64,000 nucleotides of DNA from Polyangiaceae bacterium (GTDB lineage: Bacteria; Myxococcota_A; Polyangia; Polyangiales; Polyangiaceae), in the NCBI GenBank assembly GCA_041389725.1, contig JAWKRG010000015.1, positions 62,001 through 126,000 of the forward strand. Reading direction: 5' to 3'. The position numbers were made by a program, and so were the translations under genes. This document shows positions 44,335 to 53,102 of this stretch, one piece after another; position 1 is the stretch's first letter, and each line of letters begins with the position of its first letter. Under the pieces are notes generated by a model. That model searched no databases and was not told the origin of the DNA. It saw only the letters and a program-made list of their open reading frames with translations.

Positions 44335-44985
44335 ATGAAGGTCCTGGCACTGGCGGTGGTGACGAGCACCGTGATTGGCTGTCGACCAGCCCCTCAGCCG
44401 TGCATGTCCGCAACGTCGTGCGGAGACGGACACGAGTGCCTCGCGAATCGTTGCGTGCCGAGCGGCGGCGAGCCCGTCTCATCCAAGAGCGTGCGCACGG
44501 TGTTGGAGCCGACGCGTGTGGCAATCCTCAGCCGACGGACGCCCGCGGGTGCGCTGCCCACGGTGGTGACGTTTGGCAGCCACGCGCGGGGCGCGACGCG
44601 CATGATGCTCGAGTTCGCTCCGTCCTGGCGCGCCAAGAAGGTAGAAGCCGCGTTCCTGTTGCTAACCCCGGCCAACGGCGTGTTTCGGGGCAACGAGGAC
44701 ATCGACGTATCCGCGTGGCGCATCGACGAACCCTGGGACGACGACCAGCTGAGCTGGGTGCAGGCGCCCCGCCTCGTGCACCCCCACGGCGAGGGCATTG
44801 CGCGCGCCACCCCCCCCAGCGAACTGCGCATCGACGTCACGCACATCGTGCAGTACTTCGCGCACCACCCCGAGGCGTATCGCGCGATCTCACTCACGTC
44901 ATCGGGTGGGAATACGGCAGGCGTGAGCTTCGCCACCGGCGTCGCGGACGGGCCTGGACCACGCTTGGAAATCTACTCACGCTGA
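44335..44985 (+). CDS. DNRLRE-domain lipoprotein
   Basis: 216 aa. The signal peptide MKVLALAVVTSTVIGC has a clear lipobox and fixes the start. A short Cys-rich piece (CGDGHECLANRC) follows. Residues 60-210 match the DNRLRE/CBM96 beta-sandwich pattern: MMLEF, VEAAFLLLTP, WRIDEPWDDDQLSWVQAP and VTHIVQYF are its conserved positions. Such domains often bind glycans or serve as adhesins at the cell surface. It precedes oppD by 41 bases and may share the transcript, though oppD has its own hexamer. Confidence 0.8.
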   Translation: MKVLALAVVTSTVIGCRPAPQPCMSATSCGDGHECLANRCVPSGGEPVSSKSVRTVLEPTRVAILSRRTPAGALPTVVTFGSHARGATRMMLEFAPSWRAKKVEAAFLLLTPANGVFRGNEDIDVSAWRIDEPWDDDQLSWVQAPRLVHPHGEGIARATPPSELRIDVTHIVQYFAHHPEAYRAISLTSSGGNTAGVSFATGVADGPGPRLEIYSR

Positions 44986-45011
44986 GGGTGATGCCAGCGC
45001 GGATGGCATGC

Positions 45012-45017
45012 TAACGT
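45012..45017 (+). promoter_or_regulatory. -10-like hexamer TAACGT before oppD
   Basis: TAACGT ends nine bases before the ATG at 45027. Confidence 0.4.
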
Positions 45018-45026
45018 CCGCGGCCG

Positions 45027-46031
45027 ATGACCGAAGCGGTGCTGAGCGTCCAGGGGCTGACGACGGCCTTCGATACGGATCGCGGGCGCCTACGCGCAGT
45101 GGATGACGTGTCCTTCGACGTACCGAAGGGACAGACCCTGGCCGTGGTCGGAGAGAGCGGCTGCGGCAAGAGCGTAACCGCACTGAGCGTGCTGGGCCTA
45201 TTGCCCACGCCGCCTGCGGTCATCGAGCAAGGCAAGATCCTCTACGGCGATCGAAACTTGCTCTCCCTGCGCGAAGCGGAGATGCGAAAGATCCGGGGCG
45301 GCAAGATCGCCATGATCTTCCAGGAGCCCATGACCTCGCTGAATCCAGTGTACACGGTCGGCTCGCAGATCATGGAGGCGGTGCGGCTGCACAAGAAGGT
45401 CTCGCGCAGTGCGGCTCGATCGCGCGCAATCGAGATGCTCAAGCTGGTTGGCATCCCCTCACCGGAGGAGCGCGTCGACGCCTATCCGCATCAGCTTTCC
45501 GGCGGCATGCGGCAGCGCGTGATGATCGCCATGGCACTGTCCTGCGATCCCGACGTACTGATCGCCGATGAGCCCACCACCGCCTTGGATGTGACGATTC
45601 AAGCTCAGATCCTCGATCTGCTCCGACGACTTCAGTCTGAGCTGTCGATGAGCATCCTATTCATCACCCACGATCTAGGAGTCGTCGCCGAGTTCTCCCA
45701 CCAAGTCGTCGTCATGTACGCGGGGCGCGTAGTCGAACAGGGTAGCGTCGAGGCCGTGTTCGAGCGACCGGCCCATCCCTACACTCGGGGTTTGCTCGCC
45801 AGCGTGCCGCCCTTGGACGCTTCCCGCGACCCGGCGCGAGGGCGCCGGCTGCAGACGATCGAGGGCGTCGTGCCAGATCTGCTGGAACTTCCGGGCGGAT
45901 GTCGCTTCGCGGCGCGCTGCGCCTTGCGTCAGAGCAAGCCCGAAGGCTACGAGGCCTGTGAGCGCGACGAACCGCAACTCACGAGTCTGGGTCCGAACCG
46001 CGCCAGCCGCTGTCACTTCTCCGAATCATGA
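45027..46031 (+). CDS. oligopeptide/dipeptide ABC transporter ATPase, OppD/DppD type
   Basis: 334 aa. Walker A GESGCGKS, the signature LSGGMRQRVMIAMAL, Walker B LIADEPTTALD and the C-terminal Cys-rich extension (GGCRFAARCALRQ) that marks Opp/Dpp ATPases are present. It is coupled to oppF by ATGA. No permease or binding protein is next to it; OppB/OppC are at 14419-16193. It likely powers a peptide importer. Confidence 0.95.
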   Translation: MTEAVLSVQGLTTAFDTDRGRLRAVDDVSFDVPKGQTLAVVGESGCGKSVTALSVLGLLPTPPAVIEQGKILYGDRNLLSLREAEMRKIRGGKIAMIFQEPMTSLNPVYTVGSQIMEAVRLHKKVSRSAARSRAIEMLKLVGIPSPEERVDAYPHQLSGGMRQRVMIAMALSCDPDVLIADEPTTALDVTIQAQILDLLRRLQSELSMSILFITHDLGVVAEFSHQVVVMYAGRVVEQGSVEAVFERPAHPYTRGLLASVPPLDASRDPARGRRLQTIEGVVPDLLELPGGCRFAARCALRQSKPEGYEACERDEPQLTSLGPNRASRCHFSES

Positions 46032-47152
46032 GCGACGACGACCAACCCCAGCCCCCCTCCAACCCGAAGGGTGCCCTAGGCAGCGAGGTGTATTGGGACC
46101 CACCCGATGCCCCCAAGGAGTCGAGTGCACCCGATGGGAGCGTGGAGACGAAGGAGGCCGCAGAGGCCGAACCACGACGGCCCCTGCTTCAGGTGGAGCG
46201 GCTGAGCAAGCTCTTCCCCGTCAAGAAGGGTCTACTGGGACGAACGCGCTGGGTTCGCGCCGTGGACGGAGTGTCGCTCTACGTGCGCCACGGCGAAACT
46301 CTGGGGCTGGTCGGCGAGAGCGGTTGCGGCAAGAGCACTCTGGGGCGAACGCTGCTGAAGCTGCTCGAGCCCACCTACGGGCGCATCGTATTCGACGGCA
46401 AGGACATCACTCCGATGAGTTCTGGCCAGCTGCGGCCACTGCGACGACGGATGCAGATCATCTTTCAGGACCCGTATTCGTCGCTGAACCCGCGCATGAC
46501 GGTCCAGAGCATCGTGGGCGAGGCGCTGCAGATCCACAAGCTCGTCAAGGATCGCTCGGAAGAAGAAGCGCGCGTCGAAGCCCTACTTCGCAGGGTGGGC
46601 CTGCGCCCCGAAGCCATGAAGCGCTACCCTCACGAGTTCAGCGGCGGGCAGCGCCAGCGCATCGGAATCGCGCGCGCGCTCGCCGTCGAACCCGAGTTCA
46701 TCGTCTGTGACGAGCCAATCAGCGCCTTGGACGTTTCGATCCAAGCCCAGATCGTGAACCTGCTGCTCGATCTTCAGGACGAGTACAAGCTGTCGTTCCT
46801 GTTCATCTCCCACGACTTGAAGGTCGTGGAGTACATGAGCCATCGGGTGGCCGTGATGTACCTCGGCAAGCTGGTGGAAGTCGCACCAGCGGCCATGCTC
46901 TACGAGAAGCGACTGCACCCCTACACGCGTGCATTGCTCTCCGCCATTCCAGTGCCGGATCCGTCCAAACGCCGGTTGCGCGTGTTGCTCGAGGGGGATG
47001 TACCGAGCCCGATCGATCCCCCTCCCGGTTGCGCCTTTCATCCGCGCTGCCCTCGCGCTGAGAAAGGCAAGTGCGACACGGAAACGCCCCTGCTGCAGGA
47101 ACTGGAAAAGGGCAGCCGCCACCGAGTGGCCTGCTTCCACCCTCACGTGTAG
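46028..47152 (+). CDS. oligopeptide/dipeptide ABC transporter ATPase, OppF/DppF type
   Basis: 374 aa. After a 55-residue acidic, Pro-rich N-terminal extension, the ATPase domain shows GESGCGKS, FSGGQRQRIGIARAL and VCDEPISALD. The C-terminal extension GCAFHPRCPRAEKGKC matches OppF. The extension is absent from standard OppF and may be disordered. It ends five bases before the convergent lipoprotein gene. Confidence 0.95.
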   Translation: MSDDDQPQPPSNPKGALGSEVYWDPPDAPKESSAPDGSVETKEAAEAEPRRPLLQVERLSKLFPVKKGLLGRTRWVRAVDGVSLYVRHGETLGLVGESGCGKSTLGRTLLKLLEPTYGRIVFDGKDITPMSSGQLRPLRRRMQIIFQDPYSSLNPRMTVQSIVGEALQIHKLVKDRSEEEARVEALLRRVGLRPEAMKRYPHEFSGGQRQRIGIARALAVEPEFIVCDEPISALDVSIQAQIVNLLLDLQDEYKLSFLFISHDLKVVEYMSHRVAVMYLGKLVEVAPAAMLYEKRLHPYTRALLSAIPVPDPSKRRLRVLLEGDVPSPIDPPPGCAFHPRCPRAEKGKCDTETPLLQELEKGSRHRVACFHPHV

Positions 47153-47157
47153 TACGG

Positions 47158-48561
47158 CTATTCCGGTGCCGCGTCGGCGCCCGGCTGCGGTGGCCGACCA
47201 CGCTGGCAGGTCAGGATCGACAGTTCCAGGGAGAGGCCGTGGGGACGCCCGACCAGCAGCCGACCGCCGTGCACAGCGAGGGGCTCGGCGCTGCGCACCT
47301 CCGGCTCGGAACGCAGGCTATCGCTCGGCGCACCGCGCGCGTCGAGGGAAACCAGTGCAGTCTCGTCGCTGACGCTACCCGAGACCAGCCATAGTGGCGG
47401 ACTGTTCGCGGCGGGGGCTGCATCTACCAGCAGCGACGCCACGCCAGCACCGACAGAGTCGTCAGAAAGCGCGCTGCGACTCACACTCCCCGCAGCGCTG
47501 ACGTGCGCCAGGTGCAGCGTGTGCCCCTCGGCACCGGGGGCGGCCTCGTCGTCGCGCCAGGCAACGAGCGCAGCCCCATCGGCGACGCCCACGAGTTCGT
47601 AGGCCAATACCTGGGACCCGACGGCAGTCACCGTGATGGGCTTTCCTACCAGGGAACCGTTTGCGTCCAGCGGCGCAAGTAGCAGACTGCGTCGCTCGAG
47701 CGCTACGAGCGGTGGATCGACGCTCGACGACGGTGGCAGAGCTGCGCTCGACGCTGGTGCCGACTTGCCAGCGTCCGCTTTGCGGGGGCGACTCAGCCAA
47801 GACAACCAAAAGCCGCCCGGGCGTGGCGCCAGCTGGGGTCCCTCAGCGTCCTCCTCGGCGGCGGACAGCTGGCGCGGCGCACTGAGCGTCGCAACCGCAT
47901 CGTGCGGGAACGTCGCCACCGACACCGCACTCTTCTCCCGCTTCTTGTCGAGGTGATCCCACACCACGATGCCGCGCGCGTCGCCCAGCTCGACGTCGAA
48001 CACCTTCGACTCGTCACGGCCTTCCGCAATCTGACCGCCCCAGGTCACGACCGAAGCACTGCCAGGCTTCAACGCCGCCACCCGAAGCACGCTGCCGGTC
48101 GCATCGCTGTCGGGCACGACGGCAACCAGCTCTGCGCCCCGATTTGCCAGCCGGGGTGGCTCCACATCCCCGTGGGTGCGCCCGAGATCGACCTCTTTGC
48201 CGCCGCGCCCTGAAAGCGGCACCAGCGCGATCACCGCGTGAGTCGCGCTGCCCTTCGCGCGCAACGCCGAAACGACGAACTCGTCGTCGTGGCGCACGGC
48301 GTATCCCATCTCCACGGCAAACGGAAGATCCGGTTCGTCGTCCCCTGCGTCGCCTGACGTCGTCGTCGTGCCGACGTCTCCAACTGTGAACACCGACCCC
48401 GCAACCAGCGCTGCGCAGCGAGGGGGCTCGGCTGCGACCGGAGGTGCTGCGTCGCTGGCGACCGCACTGGCGCTGCCAGCCGGCTCTGCGGCCTTCTTCT
48501 TACAGGCCGGCAACGACCCAAGCGCCAGGAGCAAAGCGACGGAGGTGCGGGACAGTCGCAT
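47158..48561 (-). CDS. lipoprotein of unknown function, possible beta-propeller-like
   Basis: 467 aa from the ATG at 48561. The signal peptide ends in LGSLPAC, a lipobox. The mature part alternates short beta-type segments (for example LVPLSGRGGKEVD, LLLAPLDANG, LWLVSGSVSDETALVSLD) with acidic loops, as in repeat beta-propellers, but no family is recognised. The hexamer TATGCC overlaps the alternative ATG at 48573, which favours the start at 48561. Its promoter region lies opposite plsB. Confidence 0.72.
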   Translation of the reverse strand: MRLSRTSVALLLALGSLPACKKKAAEPAGSASAVASDAAPPVAAEPPRCAALVAGSVFTVGDVGTTTTSGDAGDDEPDLPFAVEMGYAVRHDDEFVVSALRAKGSATHAVIALVPLSGRGGKEVDLGRTHGDVEPPRLANRGAELVAVVPDSDATGSVLRVAALKPGSASVVTWGGQIAEGRDESKVFDVELGDARGIVVWDHLDKKREKSAVSVATFPHDAVATLSAPRQLSAAEEDAEGPQLAPRPGGFWLSWLSRPRKADAGKSAPASSAALPPSSSVDPPLVALERRSLLLAPLDANGSLVGKPITVTAVGSQVLAYELVGVADGAALVAWRDDEAAPGAEGHTLHLAHVSAAGSVSRSALSDDSVGAGVASLLVDAAPAANSPPLWLVSGSVSDETALVSLDARGAPSDSLRSEPEVRSAEPLAVHGGRLLVGRPHGLSLELSILTCQRGRPPQPGADAAPE

Positions 48562-48568
48562 GCATTGC

Positions 48569-48574
48569 GGCATA
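48569..48574 (-). promoter_or_regulatory. -10-like hexamer TATGCC
   Basis: Minus-strand TATGCC ends seven bases before the ATG at 48561. Confidence 0.35.
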
Positions 48575-48660
48575 TCAGGGCTTTTGCGGGGTCGCCAGGG
48601 CCAAGCCACCACGCCCCGATGACTTTCGCGTGGAGCCACGTGACAGAGCAGCCAAACGGG

Positions 48661-48666
48661 TATGAT
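48661..48666 (+). promoter_or_regulatory. promoter-like TATGAT before plsB
   Basis: TATGAT ends eight bases before the ATG at 48675. GTGACA at 48640-48645 lies 15 bases further upstream and could serve as a -35 box. Confidence 0.5.
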
Positions 48667-48674
48667 GGCCGCGG

Positions 48675-51311
48675 ATGCCTCGCCGGAACTTGACACGACC
48701 CTATGAGCCGAACGCAGCACTGCGCGCCTTGTATCGCAAGGTGTTCGACCGGATACAGGTCGATGACGCCTGGGTTTCCACCGTTCGCGACCTGGCGAGT
48801 CGAGGCAGTGTGGTTTTCGTGCTGCGAAGCCTGAACTTCGTGGACTTCTTCGCCCTCGATCACCTGACCAAGCGTTTCGGCCTTCCCGAGGTTCGCTTCG
48901 CGAACGACCTGGGGCTCTGGGTCTTGGCCCCGATGGGCAAGGGTTGGCTCAATGCCATCTTTCCTCGACGCGACGTCACCCCAGCGGACGAGCTCGAGGA
49001 CGCGCTCGCCCGTGGCGGGTCCGCCGCGCTGTTCCTGAAGCGTCCCCCCGGCCCCCTCGATCTTGCCACGGGAGCCAGCGCCGGCCGTGGGCTGCGCGAA
49101 GGCGATGGCTTCGTGCGCTCGCTGCTGAACCTTCAACGCGCCCAACAAAAACCGATCCTGCTCTTGCCGCAGCTCTTCGTCTGGACGAAGGAACCCGACA
49201 CGCGCGGCACTCGTCCCCTGGACTTCGTCCTCGGGCCGCGGGAGTGGCCCACTCCCCTCAGGACTGTCGGCCAATACCTCTACAACTACAACCACGTTGC
49301 GCTGAAGAGCGGGGAACCCCTGGACCTGGCCGAGTTCTGCCGCAACAACGACAACGTGCCACAGGACGTTCAAGTCCGCCGTGTCACCTACGCGCTGCTC
49401 CGCCGCCTGGAGCGCGAGCGCCGCAGCATCGTGGGACCCGCGGAGAAAGCGCCCGACCGCGTGCGCCTCGAGATCGTGCGCACCCCCAAGCTGAAGGCGA
49501 CCATTCGCGATTTGGCGGGCGAACGCCCCGTCGACCGGGCGGTGATCACGGGTCGGGCGCTCGGCATGTTGCGCGAGCTTCAAGCCACGCCGGACATGTC
49601 GACAATCAAGGGACTCGAGGCGATCTTTCATCGCGTCTTCCACCGCATCTACGCCGGCATCGAGTACGACAAGGCGGACGTCGAACGCGTGCGGGACGCA
49701 GCCAAAGAGGGCTCGCTGGTGCTGCTGCCCAGCCACAAGAGCCACATCGACTACCTGATCCTGAGCTACGTATTCAACAACGAGAACATTCAGCTGCCGC
49801 TGATTGCAGCTGGCGACAACCTGAACTTCTTCCCCGTCGGTGCCATCTTCCGCCGCGGGGGGGCGTTCTTCATCCGCCGCTCCTTCAAGGGCGACAAGCT
49901 CTATGCCGCCATCGTGGACAGCTACATCCGTCGTTTGATCCGCGACGGCTATCCCATCGAGCTCTTTCTGGAAGGCGGCCGGAGCCGGACGGGCAAGCTG
50001 CTCCCGCCCAAGTACGGCCTGCTGACGATGATCGTCGACGCGGCGATGGCGGTACCACAGCGCACCACCTATTTCGTTCCCGTCAGCATCGGTTACGAGC
50101 GCGTGATCGAGGCCAGCAGCTACCAACGCGAGCTATCTGGTGGCGAAAAGGAAAAAGAAGACGCCGCCGGCCTGCTCAAGACCCCCGAAGTGCTGCGCCA
50201 TCGCTACGGTCGGATCAACTTGCAGTTTGGGGAGGTCCTCACGCTGGCACAGATCCGCGATGAGATCGGCGCCAGCCAGGACGAGGTCCTGCGCCCGGCA
50301 CGACGGCGCGCTCTCATCACCCGCCTCGGCAACCGCGTGATGGACGAAATCAACCAGGTCACCGCCATCACGCCGGGCGCTCTGACGGCGCTGGCGCTGC
50401 TCTCGAGTCAGCGGCGAGGGCTCTCTCTAGATGAAGTGATCGACCGCAGCGGCAAGTTCCTGGGCGTGCTGCAGAGCCTGGGCGCTCGCGTGACGCCCTC
50501 CGCGGCGACGCCGGGCGGCAGCCTGCGCCCGGATGCCATCCGCGAGGCCGTGGAGATGTTTCGCGACGCAGAGCTAGTCGAGATCCACGAGCCGCAGCTT
50601 GTGGATGACGGAAAACGCAAACGGCGAACGAAGACGTCTGTGAGCCGCGAGACCATCATCACGCCCGTCGACGAAAAGCGCTTGACGCTCGACGTATCGA
50701 AGAACGCCGTGATCCACTTCTTCGTGGAGCGTGCGTTGGTGGCGACGGCACTTTCCGTGGACGGCGGTGGCCCCCTGGAAGTGGAGGAGCTCAAGGAGCG
50801 CGTGCGGCGGCTCTCGCGCTTGTTCAAGCTGGAGTTCCGCTTCCGCGCCGATGCCACCTTCGACGAGATCTTCGAGGACACCCTCACGACGCTGATCGAG
50901 GATCGGACGCTCATACGCACGAGCGATGGCGGGGTGGCGGCGGGAGCTGGCCACGACGATCTGACCGGGGAGGAGTGGTTGGCGCTCTACGCCTCGCTGT
51001 TGGTGAACTTCCTCGAGGGCTATCGCGTGGCTGGACGCGCGCTCACGCTGCTGTTGAAGGGGGCCGCATCAGAGAAGGAGCTGGTCAAAAAGGCCCTCAC
51101 CCTCGGGAATCGGATGTTCTACGCTGGCGAGGTGTCGCGTCGCGAAGCCATCTCACGCCCCCTGATCGTGAACGCGCTTCAGTCGTTTCTGGAGCAAGGC
51201 TACCTGACGCGGGAGGGCGGCAAGCTATCCCTGGCAGCGTCCTTCCATAGTCAAGACGCCGTGCGCACGATCGAGGGACGCGTGGCGGGCTACCTGGGTC
51301 CGACGGCATGA
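48675..51311 (+). CDS. plsB: glycerol-3-phosphate acyltransferase (PlsB family)
   Basis: 878 aa. It acylates glycerol-3-phosphate at position 1, the first step of phospholipid synthesis, at the inner membrane. The HX4D catalytic motif spans H354 to D359 (SHKSHID), and the substrate-binding EGGRSRTGK starts at 433. FVPVSIGYERVIEASSY is a further family block. Length is slightly above E. coli PlsB (about 807 aa). The ATGA overlap with the M74-like gene couples them. Confidence 0.95.
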   Translation: MPRRNLTRPYEPNAALRALYRKVFDRIQVDDAWVSTVRDLASRGSVVFVLRSLNFVDFFALDHLTKRFGLPEVRFANDLGLWVLAPMGKGWLNAIFPRRDVTPADELEDALARGGSAALFLKRPPGPLDLATGASAGRGLREGDGFVRSLLNLQRAQQKPILLLPQLFVWTKEPDTRGTRPLDFVLGPREWPTPLRTVGQYLYNYNHVALKSGEPLDLAEFCRNNDNVPQDVQVRRVTYALLRRLERERRSIVGPAEKAPDRVRLEIVRTPKLKATIRDLAGERPVDRAVITGRALGMLRELQATPDMSTIKGLEAIFHRVFHRIYAGIEYDKADVERVRDAAKEGSLVLLPSHKSHIDYLILSYVFNNENIQLPLIAAGDNLNFFPVGAIFRRGGAFFIRRSFKGDKLYAAIVDSYIRRLIRDGYPIELFLEGGRSRTGKLLPPKYGLLTMIVDAAMAVPQRTTYFVPVSIGYERVIEASSYQRELSGGEKEKEDAAGLLKTPEVLRHRYGRINLQFGEVLTLAQIRDEIGASQDEVLRPARRRALITRLGNRVMDEINQVTAITPGALTALALLSSQRRGLSLDEVIDRSGKFLGVLQSLGARVTPSAATPGGSLRPDAIREAVEMFRDAELVEIHEPQLVDDGKRKRRTKTSVSRETIITPVDEKRLTLDVSKNAVIHFFVERALVATALSVDGGGPLEVEELKERVRRLSRLFKLEFRFRADATFDEIFEDTLTTLIEDRTLIRTSDGGVAAGAGHDDLTGEEWLALYASLLVNFLEGYRVAGRALTLLLKGAASEKELVKKALTLGNRMFYAGEVSRREAISRPLIVNALQSFLEQGYLTREGGKLSLAASFHSQDAVRTIEGRVAGYLGPTA

Positions 51312-52168
51312 ATCGCCCTCGGCGCGTAGTGACGTCACTTGGGCTCGGCGCTGCTCTCGGCTGCGCGGGCTGCTTTGGCACCCCGTCGCCGCTGGCGCCT
51401 GGCGTCCAGGGCTCCGTCGGCGTTCCGCAGTCAGGAGTGCTCACGAACGGAGTCGAGCTGGAGGCGCGTGGACCGGGCTTTCGTCGCTATCGCCCGCGCA
51501 GCCCGCACTACTGGGGCAATCCACGATTGGTGACCGCGCTGCGCGAAGCCGCGGCCCAGGTCGACGCGGCACACCCGGGCGGCAGCCCGCTCTACGTCGG
51601 CGACATTGCGCCGCGCCGCGGTGGAGTCATCCCTGGGCACCGCTCCCATCGCACCGGACGCGACGTCGATCTGCTCTTCTACCTGACCACCCCCTCAGGA
51701 GCGCCCATCCCGAGTCCTGGATTCGTGCGCTTGGATAGCGATGGCCTCGGGAAGGTCGAGGGCGAAGAAGAGGACCAGTACGTTCGGCTGGACGTCGAAC
51801 GCAATTGGGCGCTGGTCAAGACGTTGATGCTTTCCCCACACATCGGGGTCCAGTGGCTATTCGCAAGCCGAGGCGTCGAGGCACTCCTGATCGACTACGC
51901 GCGGGCGCGTGGCGAAGACTTGGAACTCGTCTGGCACGCCGAGACCGTGCTCTTGCAGCCAGGAGACAGCTCCCCCCACGACGATCACTTTCATCTGCGC
52001 ATCGCCTGCAGCCCCGAAGAACTGGTCGCCGGCTGCGAAGGCGGCGGCCCCTATTGGCCTTGGTTGCCCTTGCCGGAAGTGCCCCCATGGTTGCCCGATG
52101 CGGAGCTGCGTGCGCTGGGTCGCGACGACCCCTTGCCGCTCTGGGAAGATGCAACGCAAGCGTCCTGA
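51308..52168 (+). CDS. penicillin-insensitive murein endopeptidase-like lipoprotein (M74-like)
   Basis: 286 aa. The signal peptide ends in a double lipobox-like region (Cys19 or Cys22). The zinc motif HRSHRTGRDVD at 111-121 gives H111 and D119 of the LAS group, and HDDHFHLRI near 218-226 supplies the second His pair. This matches MepA-type (M74) enzymes, which cut peptidoglycan cross-links. It overlaps plsB at the start and the methyltransferase gene at the end (20 bases). Confidence 0.88.
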   Translation: MNRPRRVVTSLGLGAALGCAGCFGTPSPLAPGVQGSVGVPQSGVLTNGVELEARGPGFRRYRPRSPHYWGNPRLVTALREAAAQVDAAHPGGSPLYVGDIAPRRGGVIPGHRSHRTGRDVDLLFYLTTPSGAPIPSPGFVRLDSDGLGKVEGEEEDQYVRLDVERNWALVKTLMLSPHIGVQWLFASRGVEALLIDYARARGEDLELVWHAETVLLQPGDSSPHDDHFHLRIACSPEELVAGCEGGGPYWPWLPLPEVPPWLPDAELRALGRDDPLPLWEDATQAS

Positions 52169-53096
52169 GCAGACCAGGCTAGGTCGTGGCGAGCTCTTCT
52201 TCGGCGACTGCGCGAGCTGGCTGGACGATCTGGCGCGACGACGGCGACGCTACGACCTGGTGTACGTCGACCCGCCCTTCAACGCGGGCGGCGTTCGCGG
52301 CGCCCGCGCCGGTCGCGGCGAGCGCGCCACCGGCATTTCGGCCTACCGCGATGCGTGGGGAGGGCTCGAGGCGTTTCTCCAAATGCTGGTTCCGCGCCTA
52401 GAGAAGATGGCAGCGTTGCTCTCGACCCGAGGCAGTCTGTGGGTTCACCTCGACCATCGCGCAGTCCACGACACCAAGGTGGCCCTCGACGGCATCCTGG
52501 GGCGTCGTGCTTTTCGCGGCGAGATCATCTGGGTTCCGGGCAACGGTAGTCGCGCGCGCAACGGCCCCGGAGTGACGCATCAGACGCTGTTGATCTATGC
52601 CCCCGGAGAGCTGATCTGGAATCGAGAAGCGCCCGAACTGCGGGAACCCTTTGCCGACACCAGCCTGTCGATGCACTTCAACAAGCTCGATGCGAGAGGG
52701 CGCCGCTATCGCGAACGCAAGATCCGCGGCAAGACCTACCGCTACTTCGCCGATAAAGGCCGCCAGCTCGGAAGCGTCTGGAGCGATTGCCCAGCGATGC
52801 GTGCAAACACACCCCTCAATCGCGAAGCCACGGGCTATCCGACGCAAAAGCCCGAACGCTTGTTGCGGCGCATCCTGATCGCCTCCACCCTGCGTGACAG
52901 CGCCGTGCTGGATCCCATGTGCGGTTCGGGGACCACTCTCGTGGCCGCCGAGCGCCTCGGTCGGCGCTGGACCGGCGGCGATCAAAGCACCGTTGCCCTC
53001 GATATTGCCGCGCGACGCCTCAGCGCGATCGCACGCCCACAAAAGACTTCGGGCCCCGGGACGAAGTCCCAGAGCCCGAAAGCCAAACCGACCTGA
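52149..53096 (+). CDS. DNA methyltransferase, beta class (N4/N6 amino)
   Basis: 315 aa from the ATG at 52149, overlapping the M74-like gene by 20 bases. The catalytic DPPF is at 41-44, before the SAM-binding DPMCGSGTTL at 255-264, so the motif order is that of beta-class amino-methyltransferases. A central region with many Arg residues would be the target recognition domain. No restriction endonuclease is near, so it is an orphan, like CcrM-type regulators. The last 20 residues fall in a terminator-like hairpin. Confidence 0.92.
   Translation: MQRKRPEQTRLGRGELFFGDCASWLDDLARRRRRYDLVYVDPPFNAGGVRGARAGRGERATGISAYRDAWGGLEAFLQMLVPRLEKMAALLSTRGSLWVHLDHRAVHDTKVALDGILGRRAFRGEIIWVPGNGSRARNGPGVTHQTLLIYAPGELIWNREAPELREPFADTSLSMHFNKLDARGRRYRERKIRGKTYRYFADKGRQLGSVWSDCPAMRANTPLNREATGYPTQKPERLLRRILIASTLRDSAVLDPMCGSGTTLVAAERLGRRWTGGDQSTVALDIAARRLSAIARPQKTSGPGTKSQSPKAKPT
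53048..53080 (-). terminator. terminator of the Cys-rich lipoprotein, inside the methyltransferase end
   Basis: Nested stems TTCGGGC/GCCCGAA and GGGAC/GTCCC form a strong hairpin; on the minus strand TCTTTTGT follows. It lies 23 bases past the stop at 53103 and within the methyltransferase coding end. Confidence 0.6.
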
Positions 53097-53102
53097 GCTA
53101 GC

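Noticed and set aside
48231..50126. Minus-strand open frame of about 630 codons opposite plsB
   Set aside because: Antisense shadow of plsB with no start signal or domain.
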